Positions 16,540 to 25,421 of a stretch of DNA of 64,000 bases are shown here, piece by piece; position 1 is the stretch's first letter, and each line of letters begins with the position of its first letter. The notes beneath the pieces are model-generated. The model saw nothing but the letters and a program-made list of their open reading frames with translations. It did not search any database and had not been told where the DNA came from. The stretch is from positions 1 to 64,000 of the forward strand of contig JBEBHP010000009.1 of the NCBI GenBank assembly GCA_040080835.1, in the 5' to 3' direction. The stretch comes from SZUA-430 sp040080835 (GTDB lineage Bacteria; Pseudomonadota; Alphaproteobacteria; Micropepsales; Micropepsaceae). The position numbers and the translations under genes are program-made.

Positions 16540-16937
16540 ACTTTATTGCTCAATTGCGGGGCCAGCGTCGTGTAACTCAATACCGTCCGGCAGCCGTCGC
16601 CCTCACGCCTTCAAGCTACAGGCGCATGCTAGATTGTAGCTACTACAATGATGGCGAGCAAACCGTTATGGCTCCCGCTATCGACCAGTTCCGCGTGCAG
16701 GGAATTCTGGAAAGTTCTGGCGCAATTGAGCGGCGATTGCAGGTCCGCTCACGCTCAAATCGAATGAAAACAGGAAAGCTCCCCGTAAAATGGGAAGGAT
16801 CAGACCGAATCGACGTGTTCCTCGCCGCGCGTCCGTCTCTGAAGCACTGGCTCACTGGGTTCCCTCGCTCGCGCAAATGCGCACGTCGAGGGAGATTGTA
16901 TATCTCATCTGGGGAGCGGCACCGCATCCGCCGCTCC
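16540..16937. other. Intergenic stretch of about 400 nt
   Basis: No gene is supported; frames on both strands overlap and lack domains. It contains the palindrome at 16633-16649. Confidence 0.4.
16633..16649. promoter_or_regulatory. Palindrome, possible operator
   Basis: Perfect 7-bp arms ATTGTAG and CTACAAT flank a 3-nt centre. Size and symmetry fit a dimeric repressor site. The nearest start in the right orientation is the small zinc-knuckle gene at 16539, about 95 nt away. Target and regulator are unknown. Confidence 0.4.
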
Positions 16938-17123
16938 TCAGTGATCATGGCAAGCTCTGAACGCCGCTGCACGCCGAAAGATCTCCGGCGCCTGCAGCAT
17001 GACGTCCTTCATCTGCAGATTGAACGAAGTGGACCTCGCCTGAAAATAGCCATGGCAAGACAGCGCGATTGCAGCGAGTACCAGTACGCCGCCTGCACAG
17101 CCCGCTAAAATTTCAATTGCCAT
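16938..17123 (-). CDS. Small single-span membrane protein
   Basis: This 61-residue protein starts MAIEILAGCAGGVLVLAAIALSC, an N-terminal membrane span, followed by a short polar tail. A GGAG site lies 7 nt before the ATG at 17123, which decides this start over the longer frame. It is the last gene of a three-gene minus-strand set (17782 to 16938) with gaps of 4 and 13 nt, all small membrane proteins. No family is recognised. Confidence 0.6.
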   Translation of the reverse strand: MAIEILAGCAGGVLVLAAIALSCHGYFQARSTSFNLQMKDVMLQAPEIFRRAAAFRACHDH

Positions 17124-17136
17124 AACGTACTCCGGT

Positions 17137-17568
17137 TCAAAAAGTGTTGATTGCAACGATGCAGACGCCAAGAGCGAGGGCCAGGAAGACAATGAACCAG
17201 CCCAGATAGTTCTGTGCCAATCCACGCCCGAACCTGACGATCAGGCGTCTGCCCGAACCTTCCTCCACGATCCTTCTTGAGCCAGCGCTATGTTCATCGA
17301 TATCCATCGACATCAATTGCTTGAACGCTGACTCGATGCTGGTGTGGTGTCCGGTTGCGCGTCGATCAAAAGCCGATCGGTCAGCGCTGAACGCGATTGA
17401 AAGCCCGACTGCGCCGATGAACAGGCCGATGGCGTAGACCCCTCCGTGAATCATTGCCGGAGAGAATTCGCTCCAGGAAAGCTGTGCGGGCATTTGCGGG
17501 TCGAGCGCCAGTGTTGTGGCTATCAGCAGTACTGCTGTAAGCATCATTGAAGAGCCAAGCGTCTTCAT
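17137..17568 (-). CDS. Membrane protein of a small three-gene set
   Basis: This 143-residue protein has an N-terminal hydrophobic segment (about 5-22), a second around 40-60 (MIHGGVYAIGLFIGAVGLSIAF), a polar cytoplasmic or periplasmic middle rich in charged residues, and a C-terminal span (about 122-141). AGGAG lies 7 nt upstream of the ATG at 17568, which excludes the upstream frame. It lies 4 nt after the preceding small gene and 13 nt before the next. The domain is unrecognised. The set may form one membrane complex. Confidence 0.65.
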   Translation of the reverse strand: MKTLGSSMMLTAVLLIATTLALDPQMPAQLSWSEFSPAMIHGGVYAIGLFIGAVGLSIAFSADRSAFDRRATGHHTSIESAFKQLMSMDIDEHSAGSRRIVEEGSGRRLIVRFGRGLAQNYLGWFIVFLALALGVCIVAINTF

Positions 17569-17572
17569 GAAA

Positions 17573-17782
17573 TTACTCCTTGTTTCCCATAAGAGTTGAA
17601 AGCAGGATCGCCATCTCGATGGCTGTTGTGACGACAATCGAGCCGGTATGGATTGCGCGAGCGATGTCATGGCTATCGAAAACGGGCTCGAGGGCGGACG
17701 CGGAATGTGTGAACAGTGTGTACTGCACGCCCAGGCACAAGGCCGCCAGTACGAGCTTTCCCGTCGTGAGGTGTATGGTCAT
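17573..17782 (-). CDS. Small membrane protein, first of three
   Basis: This 69-residue protein has two hydrophobic stretches, near residues 9-27 (VLAALCLGVQYTLFT) and 43-63 (GSIVVTTAIEMAILLSTL). The ATG at 17782 has an AAGGA site 8 nt upstream, whereas the ATG at 17797 has none, so 17782 is chosen. It opens the three-gene set. No family is known to me. Confidence 0.55.
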   Translation of the reverse strand: MTIHLTTGKLVLAALCLGVQYTLFTHSASALEPVFDSHDIARAIHTGSIVVTTAIEMAILLSTLMGNKE

Positions 17783-17996
17783 GGCTGTATCCTTCATGTG
17801 TTTTGGCTCTCAGGAGCCAGGGACATCATGAAAGTCGGCGCATCGACTTGAAACCGCAGCAGTGTCCTCAATTGATCGCACTTGGAAAATGCTGAATACT
17901 GGATCAATCAAGTTGCAATGGGCCTGCAATGCAAATTCAGAAACTGACATGCAGTTGAAATCTGTTGCTTGCAGTTAAGTGAAATTGGAGGTTGCT

Positions 17997-19181
17997 GTGG
18001 CGAAGGGTGCGATCAAGAGTCCGGAAGAGTTGGTGAAAGAACAATTCTGGACGCTATGCGCGATGATCGATCATTCTATTGGAACAAGCGATACACCTAA
18101 GGCACGGGACAAGGTGCTGCGCATGCTGATGGGCATTGGGAACTCTGCAAAGCGGGGCGGTTCGCCGATCCCCAAAGCCATAGTGCTCAACTACCCTGAA
18201 CCAAACACGGAAGTTAAGCTCGACGTCTTCCGCAAGGTCACGGTCGATCCGTGGTTTGACAATTGGAAGCTACGACAGACGTCGAAACTGGCGTTGATGT
18301 ACGCACTTTGGCGGATTGGCTCGGAACGGGCGGCAGAAGCGACAGAGCACCGTGAGAAATTCAGAAGCAAACTGTTCCAGTTTGGCCGGGCCCTGGATGT
18401 TGTTACCAAACAGGAGCATTTCGAAAAGCTGCTGTCGGAATTCGAACATTCGACTGCAGTCGCAAGCACCAGCCGTGGAAAGCTCGTCTCGGCTTTGCGG
18501 ACGCTGGCGGGTCGGGAAGACATTGTTACCGCAAAGGACATGAAGGATGCGGCCGAGAGGTATTCAGGGCTCTGGATTGCCTTTCGTCACAAGACCGCAG
18601 CCAACCACGTCATACAACAGGCGCTCTACTTCGAAGGAGATGGCAAGGACCTGATGCGCGTAGCCGCCTTTGAAGACAACGACCGTCTTGACGGACATGG
18701 AGTCGTGGTTCCGACAGAAAGCCATCTCTATGTGCTGCTGTTTCATCCGCCTGGGTCGGAGTTGTCTGGCTGGCGAAAGTCGTCATTCTTTCTCCATCGT
18801 CTGCAGCCACCGCATCACAAAAAGCGAACGGCCGGGTTCTTTACGGGGCCAAGTGTAAACTACAAGGCTATAGTGTCACGGCACGTGATCCTGGTGCCCG
18901 CTGACCAGAAATTCAACTCGATCGTGGAGGCACGTGGTTGGTGGAAACTGAAGTCAAGAGAGCTGCTGGCCAGGGACGACCTTCAGGACGCGTTTATGCG
19001 AAAACTCCTGAACTATTCGAAATTCTCGCGCGGCCTGGTTCTTGGGCGGATAGCAGAGTTCGAGCCTCTCTATCTCAGTGCGGACGATGCAATGAATTTG
19101 TCATTGCATGACGAACCGCCTCCCGATCCCGTACTCGAAACGAAGCCATCCATTGCAGGGCCAAGGAGAACCGGAAAGTAG
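17997..19181 (+). CDS. Orphan hypothetical protein, 394 residues
   Basis: This soluble protein has no recognised domain. The N-terminal half is helical and charged. The middle contains ALYFEGDGKDLMRVAAFEDNDRLDGHGVVVPTESHLYVLLFHPP, which reads as a beta-rich core possibly of sensor or ligand-binding type. The C-terminus is basic and Pro-rich. The frame opens at GTG 17979, but the strong TTGGAGG Shine-Dalgarno lies inside it, 5 nt before GTG 17997, so 17997 is the likely start. It lies alone between a divergent membrane-protein set and a convergent hydrolase gene. The function is unknown. Confidence 0.7.
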   Translation: MAKGAIKSPEELVKEQFWTLCAMIDHSIGTSDTPKARDKVLRMLMGIGNSAKRGGSPIPKAIVLNYPEPNTEVKLDVFRKVTVDPWFDNWKLRQTSKLALMYALWRIGSERAAEATEHREKFRSKLFQFGRALDVVTKQEHFEKLLSEFEHSTAVASTSRGKLVSALRTLAGREDIVTAKDMKDAAERYSGLWIAFRHKTAANHVIQQALYFEGDGKDLMRVAAFEDNDRLDGHGVVVPTESHLYVLLFHPPGSELSGWRKSSFFLHRLQPPHHKKRTAGFFTGPSVNYKAIVSRHVILVPADQKFNSIVEARGWWKLKSRELLARDDLQDAFMRKLLNYSKFSRGLVLGRIAEFEPLYLSADDAMNLSLHDEPPPDPVLETKPSIAGPRRTGK

Positions 19182-19251
19182 CCTGATCGTTGCAGTCCCG
19201 GAACAAGCGCGAGAAATGGAATACATCCGCTCCATCTCGCACTTCACCTTC

Positions 19252-20241
19252 TCACGCAGGCAACTGCTTCGCCCAATCAGTTACGGCCTGTACAAATTTC
19301 TTTGGATCCGAGAAGTGCATGGCGTGAGCGGCGCCAGGAATGGATTCATACTGCATTGGCACTCCGGACTGCCCGACCAGTTCGCGGACCTTGGCGGCCT
19401 GCAGATCGGACATGGCGCCGAAGAGATTGCCGGAATCAGCATTGACAAAGCGGGCGTGATGCGTGACCAGCACCGGAGTTTTCAACTGTACAAGCAGCGT
19501 CTCATGAGGACAGTTCCTGGCCACAGTCCCCTCCCAGAACGCGCGACCCCATTCTGGATCGTACTCCTTCAGGTTTTGTGGAGGTTCGGCAGGAAACGGA
19601 AACATGCGCAGGAAGGGAGAGGGGTCAACGGCAGCAGCTTTTTTCAGTCCATCCCAGTCACCAACTCGCCATTGGTCGCCGAGATAAATTGAATTCAGTC
19701 GAAACATGGGTCCGATCGCCTGCTTCAGTGACTGACCAACGAGGGGGTTTGTTTCAGAGGAAAAGAACGGTGGATCCTCACATATGGCACCACGCAACTG
19801 TCCGGGCAGGGCGAAGGCCGAAAGCCAGGCAGACAAAAGCCCGCCTGAGGAACAGCCACTAGCGACCACGGGCCTTTTGATTACGGTTGCGATGAATCGG
19901 ACGAGGTCATTACCCATGTTGTCAAGCGTGTACCGGCCTGGCGTCCAGGTGCTCCGTCCCTGGCCACGAAGATCGACGGCGAACACATGAAAGTCTTTTT
20001 CCAGTTCAGCCATTGCATGCTCGTAGCCCCACCAGGATTCCGTCTGGCCGGGAATAAGCAGTAGTGCTGGGTTCGATGGAGATCCGGACTGTGCATAGTT
20101 CATCACTATTTCGCCCAGATTGACAGAATGCTCTTCGTAGGCGTGCTTCACGAAGGTTCGCGGGTCACGAAAAGCTCCGGGATGGGTTGCCGCTGCCGTC
20201 TTCGGCGTGCCACCTGATTGGCCGGACAGAGATTCAACCAT
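19252..20241 (-). CDS. Alpha/beta hydrolase
   Basis: This 329-residue alpha/beta-hydrolase has the oxyanion-region strand LLLIPGQTESWWGY (about 61-73), the strand and turn VFAVDLRGQGRS (about 87-97), the nucleophile elbow GCSSGG with Ser131, and the base His in PGAAHAMHF near residue 310. It is probably a cytoplasmic esterase or C-C hydrolase; its substrate cannot be inferred. It is divergent from the DUF2804/oxygenase operon, with an 84-nt intergenic region, which suggests shared control. Confidence 0.85.
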   Translation of the reverse strand: MVESLSGQSGGTPKTAAATHPGAFRDPRTFVKHAYEEHSVNLGEIVMNYAQSGSPSNPALLLIPGQTESWWGYEHAMAELEKDFHVFAVDLRGQGRSTWTPGRYTLDNMGNDLVRFIATVIKRPVVASGCSSGGLLSAWLSAFALPGQLRGAICEDPPFFSSETNPLVGQSLKQAIGPMFRLNSIYLGDQWRVGDWDGLKKAAAVDPSPFLRMFPFPAEPPQNLKEYDPEWGRAFWEGTVARNCPHETLLVQLKTPVLVTHHARFVNADSGNLFGAMSDLQAAKVRELVGQSGVPMQYESIPGAAHAMHFSDPKKFVQAVTDWAKQLPA

Positions 20242-20325
20242 GTATTCTTCCTTCCTGTCGTTCAGACATGTAGAGCTTCATTGGGCGCAGCGCAGCAACC
20301 AAAGCTGGCGCGCTGAGGCAACTTG

Positions 20326-21393
20326 GTGCACATTTCGCAGCGACTCCGCAATGCGAAGGGGAGACGGGCGCGCGTGCAGACCAAACTTGGGTCGGGCGAA
20401 CTATTGGATCATCGTGGGCACTTGCTCCAACGCGGCTGGGCAGAAACCGAGGCGCGCCGTTACCGCCGTTCTGCCATTGCGGCATCCGCTTTTCGCATCA
20501 AGGAGTGGGACTACTATTGCGTCCTGAACAAGGACTACGGGTTCGCACTGACTGTTGCCGACAATGGCTATCTTGGTTTCCTGTCCGCAACCTGGCTCGA
20601 CTTCACCAAGCCAGCCACGCACACGCAAAGCGCCATGCTTCCCTTTCCAATGGGCCGGATGGCGATGCCGGAAAGCGCCGAAGTGGGGGATATCGTGCAC
20701 AACCATTCCCGGCTCGGGATTGCATTCCGTCACGAGGCGGGCGGAAGAAAGCTGACCGTGGATTGCCCGTCTTTCTGCGGCGGAGAAGGCTTGAAAGGCG
20801 AACTGTTTCTCGCGCCGCCTCCCATGGGCCGGATGACGATCGCAACGCCGTTCCACAACGCGCCGAAGGCATTCTACTACAATCAAAAGATCAACTGCAT
20901 GCCCGCATCTGGCGAAGTCAGCATCGGCAGCAGGAAGTACGACTTCGATCCAGCATCTGCTGCCGGAGTACTCGACTGGGGCCGCGGTGTTTGGACCTAC
21001 CGCAACACCTGGTACTGGGGTTCAGCCTCGGGGTGGCTTGACGGGGTGCCGTTCGGCTTCAACATTGGCCATGGCTTCGGCGATACCTCCGCCGCCACTG
21101 AAAACATGCTTTTCTATGGAAAAGAGATTCACAAACTGGACCAGGTGACATTTCACTTGCCTCAAGGAACCTACGACGGTGCGCCCTGGAAGTTCACGAG
21201 CAACGACAAGAGGTTTGAACTCGAATTCGAACCGATAGTCGACCGGGCATCGGCAGTTGACGTCAGGATTATCCGGTCGATACAGCATCAGGTATTCGGC
21301 CGGTTTTCCGGAAACGTAACACTCGACAGTGGGCGCGTCCTCAGGCTCAAGGCATTTCCGGGATTTGCCGAAGAGGTTGAGAACTGCTGGTGA
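20326..21393 (+). CDS. DUF2804 domain protein
   Basis: The bulk of this 355-residue protein is the DUF2804 domain: GELLDHRGHLLQRGWAE at the start, then WDYYCVLNKDYGFALTVADNGYLGF, RMTIATPFHNAPKAFYYNQKINCMPASG and WTYRNTWYWGSASG. The family has a lipocalin-like beta-rich fold reminiscent of AttH-type enzymes and no established reaction. The start is uncertain: TTG at 20323 and GTG at 20326 are adjacent, and the GAGG site spacing favours 20326. The next gene follows closely, so an operon is likely. Confidence 0.8.
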   Translation: MHISQRLRNAKGRRARVQTKLGSGELLDHRGHLLQRGWAETEARRYRRSAIAASAFRIKEWDYYCVLNKDYGFALTVADNGYLGFLSATWLDFTKPATHTQSAMLPFPMGRMAMPESAEVGDIVHNHSRLGIAFRHEAGGRKLTVDCPSFCGGEGLKGELFLAPPPMGRMTIATPFHNAPKAFYYNQKINCMPASGEVSIGSRKYDFDPASAAGVLDWGRGVWTYRNTWYWGSASGWLDGVPFGFNIGHGFGDTSAATENMLFYGKEIHKLDQVTFHLPQGTYDGAPWKFTSNDKRFELEFEPIVDRASAVDVRIIRSIQHQVFGRFSGNVTLDSGRVLRLKAFPGFAEEVENCW

Positions 21394-21461
21394 GCGGACT
21401 GCCCGCTATTTTGCTCACGGGGCAACAGTGTGATCAAATGCGTGGAAATGGAGTTTGCCGG

Positions 21462-22460
21462 ATGCCCAATCCAATCAGCACTCTTCCGGTCGTGGACATT
21501 TCTTCGCTGTTTCAGCTGTCAGGCCGGACGCATGCTCCGGTCGCTTCGGCAATTGAGATGGCATGCCGGGATACGGGATTCTTCTACATATCCAACCATG
21601 GAATCTCTGCAGATGCTGTGTCGCGCCTCGATGCGGCAAGCAGGAAGTTCTTTGCCCTGCCGTTGGACGTCAAGAACCGCATTGCGATGTCGAATGCGGG
21701 GAGAGCTTGGCGCGGGTTCTTTCCCGTGGGAGGCGAACTGACTTCAGGTAGGCCGGATCTGAAGGAGGGTGTCTACTTCGGTACCGAACTCGATGCGGAT
21801 GATCCGCGCGTGATAGCCGGACTGCCAATGCACGGCGCGAATCTCTGGCCTGAAGAGGTGCCAGAGCTGCGTGCGGCCGTGCTGGATTTCATCGCGCAAG
21901 CTACGTTGGCAGCGCACGCTGTGATGCGCGGGATCGCCCTCAGTTTGGGCCTGGACCAAGAGTATTTCACCCGCACATACACCTCTGATCCGACTGTGTT
22001 GTTCCGCGTGTTCCACTATCCGCCGGCACGCGCAGTCGACGGCGAATGGGGTGTAGGCGAACACACAGACTATGGGCTGCTCACACTGTTGGCGCAGGAC
22101 GCATGTGGCGGATTGCAGGTCAAGTCGCGGAATGGATGGATTGAGGCGCCGCCGCTTCCCGACACACTCGTTTGCAATATCGGTGACATGCTCGACCGCC
22201 TGACAGGCGGCTACTACCGTTCAACGCCCCACCGCGTCCGGAACGTGAGTGGTCGGGACCGTCTCTCGTTCCCGTTGTTCTTCGATCCCGGGTTCGACGC
22301 CGTGATTGAGCCTCTGCCGGAACGCGCAGGCGAGGCGCATGACGACAGCGCCGAACGGTGGGATTGTGCAAACTTGCACGCGTTCAAGGGAACCTATGGC
22401 GACTATCTGCTTGGCAAGGTGGGAAAAGTATTTCCGGACCTTCAGCAAAAGTTGCTTTGA
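21462..22460 (+). CDS. 2-oxoglutarate/Fe(II) oxygenase, isopenicillin N synthase-like
   Basis: This 332-residue non-haem iron oxygenase has the N-terminal DIOX_N domain (LPVVDISSLF ... GFFYISNHGI) and a C-terminal 2OG-Fe(II) domain. The metal ligands are His201 and Asp203 (GEHTDYG) and His257 (YRSTPHRV); Arg267 and Ser269 (RLSFP) bind 2-oxoglutarate. Relatives hydroxylate, desaturate or cyclise small molecules. The frame opens at a GTG overlapping the previous stop (21390), but GGAG lies 8 nt before the ATG at 21462 and domain similarity starts there. It pairs with DUF2804, suggesting a joint modification of a lipid-like or hormone-like substrate (inference). Confidence 0.88.
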   Translation: MPNPISTLPVVDISSLFQLSGRTHAPVASAIEMACRDTGFFYISNHGISADAVSRLDAASRKFFALPLDVKNRIAMSNAGRAWRGFFPVGGELTSGRPDLKEGVYFGTELDADDPRVIAGLPMHGANLWPEEVPELRAAVLDFIAQATLAAHAVMRGIALSLGLDQEYFTRTYTSDPTVLFRVFHYPPARAVDGEWGVGEHTDYGLLTLLAQDACGGLQVKSRNGWIEAPPLPDTLVCNIGDMLDRLTGGYYRSTPHRVRNVSGRDRLSFPLFFDPGFDAVIEPLPERAGEAHDDSAERWDCANLHAFKGTYGDYLLGKVGKVFPDLQQKLL

Positions 22461-22631
22461 AACCCGGGAGCAGCGTGGGGACTTTCGTCATTTCTTGGCA
22501 GATCCGCGTGCAAAACAGATGCGCGGATTGTGCAGGACACCGAAGGTCACAGGTTTCTCGGGAACGGATTGGGACCTGCCTGCGTTATTGACCGCATACC
22601 ACATCTACCTCCCCCCGAAGGAACCAACCCC

Positions 22632-23006
22632 ATGAAAACGAGCACAGTCTTCATCGCGCTTGCCGCCGCAGCAATCGTTACAGGCGGCGCTGCAGGCTTC
22701 GCATCGGCCGACGATGCGACGCCGCAAGACGTCGCCAGCACACAGGAACTCGACGTTGCCACCTATGAGCAAGACTACAGCCCGCACTGGTTTTCAGCCA
22801 GCGGATACGGTCCCAACGACGACCAGGCCGATGAAACACGCGCGCTCAATAGGGCACAATTGGAAAACGGCGGTCAGATTCAGGACGCCGACGATGATGA
22901 GATGCAGGGCGCATCCGATGATGACAACGACACTGACACCGATCAGGACGGGGACCAGGGCAGCATTCAGCCGGAAGCATCGCCAGCTCCAGGCACGCAG
23001 TACTGA
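22632..23006 (+). CDS. Secreted acidic protein
   Basis: This 124-residue protein has a signal peptide ending near GFASA (about residue 26). The mature part is very acidic, with DADDDEMQ and DDDNDTDTDQDGDQG. The Asp-rich tail could bind calcium or other cations in the periplasm, but it has no complete EF-hand or RTX repeat. GAAGGA lies 10 nt before the ATG, which decides the start. The family is unrecognised. It converges with the asmA-like gene. Confidence 0.65.
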   Translation: MKTSTVFIALAAAAIVTGGAAGFASADDATPQDVASTQELDVATYEQDYSPHWFSASGYGPNDDQADETRALNRAQLENGGQIQDADDDEMQGASDDDNDTDTDQDGDQGSIQPEASPAPGTQY

Positions 23007-23084
23007 TGCACCAGCGACGCTGCGCCCGGTTCCTGCATTAGATCAAAACCAGGAGTCAGTCCGCAACGGTTGAAAGGTCTGGCC

Positions 23085-25070
23085 TCAGCGACCTCCCCCA
23101 AGGAGGTCGTTGAGTGTGCCCACCGGATCATTCTTCGTTTTCGGAGCAGTCTTGTCTGGATCAGTCGGTTGCTGCTTTTTGCCGGAACCCGGGATCAGCT
23201 CACCAAGACCACTAACGCCTTGAAGCGGGTTCTTGCCCTGCAAAATATCTTCGACCGCAGAATTGACGACGCCCGAGAGATCCGGCTCATAGGACGGATG
23301 GCCCCATGAACCGTGAATCCGGAATGGAATGCCAAGGCCACCCAGATCCGATTTTCCACCTTGTCCTTCGATTGATTTCACGGCTTTGGGTTCGACCCGG
23401 TAGTCCAGCGTCTGACCACCCAGATCAATGATGCCGGCACCATTCAGGCGCACAAACGGATTGAGCAGCTTCAGATCCTTGTTGCCCGCAACACCATTTC
23501 GGATGGCAAACGAACCCGACAGTTCCGCGAAGTCGGTCTTCGCCGATCCGCCAACCGCCGATCCGCTCAGCGCAGATTGAATCGTCCGCGCGATTTCGGC
23601 CAGATTCACGCCCTTGATGGCGCCGTCCGTGAAGCGAATGGCCGCTTTGCCGCCAAGTGAATGCATCAACGCGTTCTGGCTGCGCCCGATTGCGGTCACG
23701 TTCAGGTCAATGCTTGCAGTGCCGGACAACCGCGTGAAACCCGCAGCGTCAGTCAGGAATGGTGCACCCTGCACGCCGCCGATGTGCACATCAATCCCGA
23801 CTGTTGGCGATGTCGACGTTCCGTCAAGCCGGATGGTCCCGCTTCCATTGCCGCCATAAAGCGCAAGTTGCTTGAGCTTGACGTGCATCTTGCCGCCCGT
23901 CAGTGCGATATCAAGCACGCTACGGCCGACATGCAAACCGCCCGCCTCAAGCGCATTCACTGCAAAGTCGAAATCAGCATCAACAAGTTTCAAAGCACTG
24001 AAATCGATGACATCGTTGCTCCATCCGCCACCGCTTGTGGCGCCGTGCGAGGTATCCCGCGCGCCGCCGCCCGTGTACTTGTTGATGTCAAGGCGGTCGA
24101 GCGTGAAGTCGCCTTTGACAAGCGGCGTTGCGTGTGTCGAATCGAGTGCAAGACTTCCGGTGCCCTGCATCGCATCAAGACTTAGCTTCGCGTTTTTGAA
24201 TGCAACGCGACCAGTCGACGAAGTCATGTCGCCAGCAAGCGCCATGGCACCAAATCCCCGCACCTGTGGCAACGCGACGCCAAGCCATCGCGCGAGCCTG
24301 CGTGCTGATTTGGTATTGAACGTGACTCTGCCTTCTACCACCCTGTTGCCAGCATCTGTTGTGCCATCGAATGACGCATTCATCACGTCGGCGGAAATTT
24401 TCGCATTGAATGCGCTCCTTCCTCCTTCCGCCAGTTTGCGCGGTTCTGCGATGGTCGCGTCCATGGTGACATTTTCCTTGTTCCAGGTCAGTCCTCCCGA
24501 ATAAACCATCGGCTTGTCGAGACTCGGCAGTTGCACAGACGCATTGATGTTTTCGATTGTCTGGATGGCGTGCGCGCGTGCGTCGCGAAACGTGAACGTG
24601 CCGTCCGTGAGCTGGACATCCTGGAAGTTCAAGTCACTCTTGGCGCCCTGAGAATTTGTCGGTGCCGTCCGAGTGGAAGCGGTTCCTTCAAACACCCAGT
24701 TGCCTCGACCGTGGCCGTCGACTTCCAGATGGATCACCGGTTTGACGAGTGTAACGCGCGTTACCTTTACTTGGCCCGACAGGAGCGGAAACAACTCTGC
24801 CCCAACGACGAGTTGCTCCATGGTCGCCATGTCGGCATCATGTCCGCCATCAACATTGGCGAACCGCACATTGTTGACCTCAATGCCAAGCTCGGGAAAA
24901 AGTGTGGTCTTGAGCGTGCCGTCGATCTTGAGGTCTCGGCCGGTCAGGTGGCGCGCCTGTGCAATGATCTGTGCCTTGTACACGTCCGTTGGCAGCAGGA
25001 ATGGCAGCGCAATCAACGCGAAGAACAGGACCACGACGGCCAGCAAAACCCAGCGCAGATATCGCCACAT
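23085..25070 (-). CDS. AsmA family protein
   Basis: This 661-residue envelope protein of the AsmA/TamB-like group, associated with phospholipid and outer-membrane assembly, has one N-terminal membrane span (WVLLAVVVLFFALIALPFLL). The N-terminal AsmA signature follows (LTGRDLKIDGTLKTTLFPELGIEVNNVRFAN), then a long beta-rich periplasmic region and an AsmA C-terminal domain (MHSLGGKAAIRFTDGAIKGVNLAEI). The AAGGAG site 8-10 nt upstream fixes the start at 25070, removing 51 codons of the longer frame. The C-terminal tail is Pro/Lys/Gly-rich. It is monocistronic. Confidence 0.88.
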   Translation of the reverse strand: MWRYLRWVLLAVVVLFFALIALPFLLPTDVYKAQIIAQARHLTGRDLKIDGTLKTTLFPELGIEVNNVRFANVDGGHDADMATMEQLVVGAELFPLLSGQVKVTRVTLVKPVIHLEVDGHGRGNWVFEGTASTRTAPTNSQGAKSDLNFQDVQLTDGTFTFRDARAHAIQTIENINASVQLPSLDKPMVYSGGLTWNKENVTMDATIAEPRKLAEGGRSAFNAKISADVMNASFDGTTDAGNRVVEGRVTFNTKSARRLARWLGVALPQVRGFGAMALAGDMTSSTGRVAFKNAKLSLDAMQGTGSLALDSTHATPLVKGDFTLDRLDINKYTGGGARDTSHGATSGGGWSNDVIDFSALKLVDADFDFAVNALEAGGLHVGRSVLDIALTGGKMHVKLKQLALYGGNGSGTIRLDGTSTSPTVGIDVHIGGVQGAPFLTDAAGFTRLSGTASIDLNVTAIGRSQNALMHSLGGKAAIRFTDGAIKGVNLAEIARTIQSALSGSAVGGSAKTDFAELSGSFAIRNGVAGNKDLKLLNPFVRLNGAGIIDLGGQTLDYRVEPKAVKSIEGQGGKSDLGGLGIPFRIHGSWGHPSYEPDLSGVVNSAVEDILQGKNPLQGVSGLGELIPGSGKKQQPTDPDKTAPKTKNDPVGTLNDLLGGGR

Positions 25071-25421
25071 CGCGAATCTTCTCCTTCGGAACCAGACTGG
25101 CAGTTTACTCCAGCCGCCATCGCTGCCAATGACGAAGTGCAGGGATATCAACGACGCCGTGGATCGTGCGAACACCAGAGACAGCTGCTGCGCGGATACG
25201 TTCCGGCAGAAGGAAGCCAGCAAAGAAATCGATATGTGGCGGGTTGGACGCAGAGACAGTTTCCTGTGTTGTCACTCCGTTGCATGGCTTGAAACTGCGG
25301 AAACGGTCAGCCACGAAGGTTTTCCGCGACCGCAAAAATATAGAGTGAACCAATGGACGCTCTGCGGCGTATACCCTCCCGGTACCCCCTTCATGGTCGG
25401 CAAGGTCATTGGGTAGAACAC

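Noticed and set aside
16554..17108. 184-codon plus-strand frame
   Set aside because: It runs antisense over the small membrane protein gene at 16938-17123, which has a good RBS, and its composition is Arg-rich as in shadow frames.
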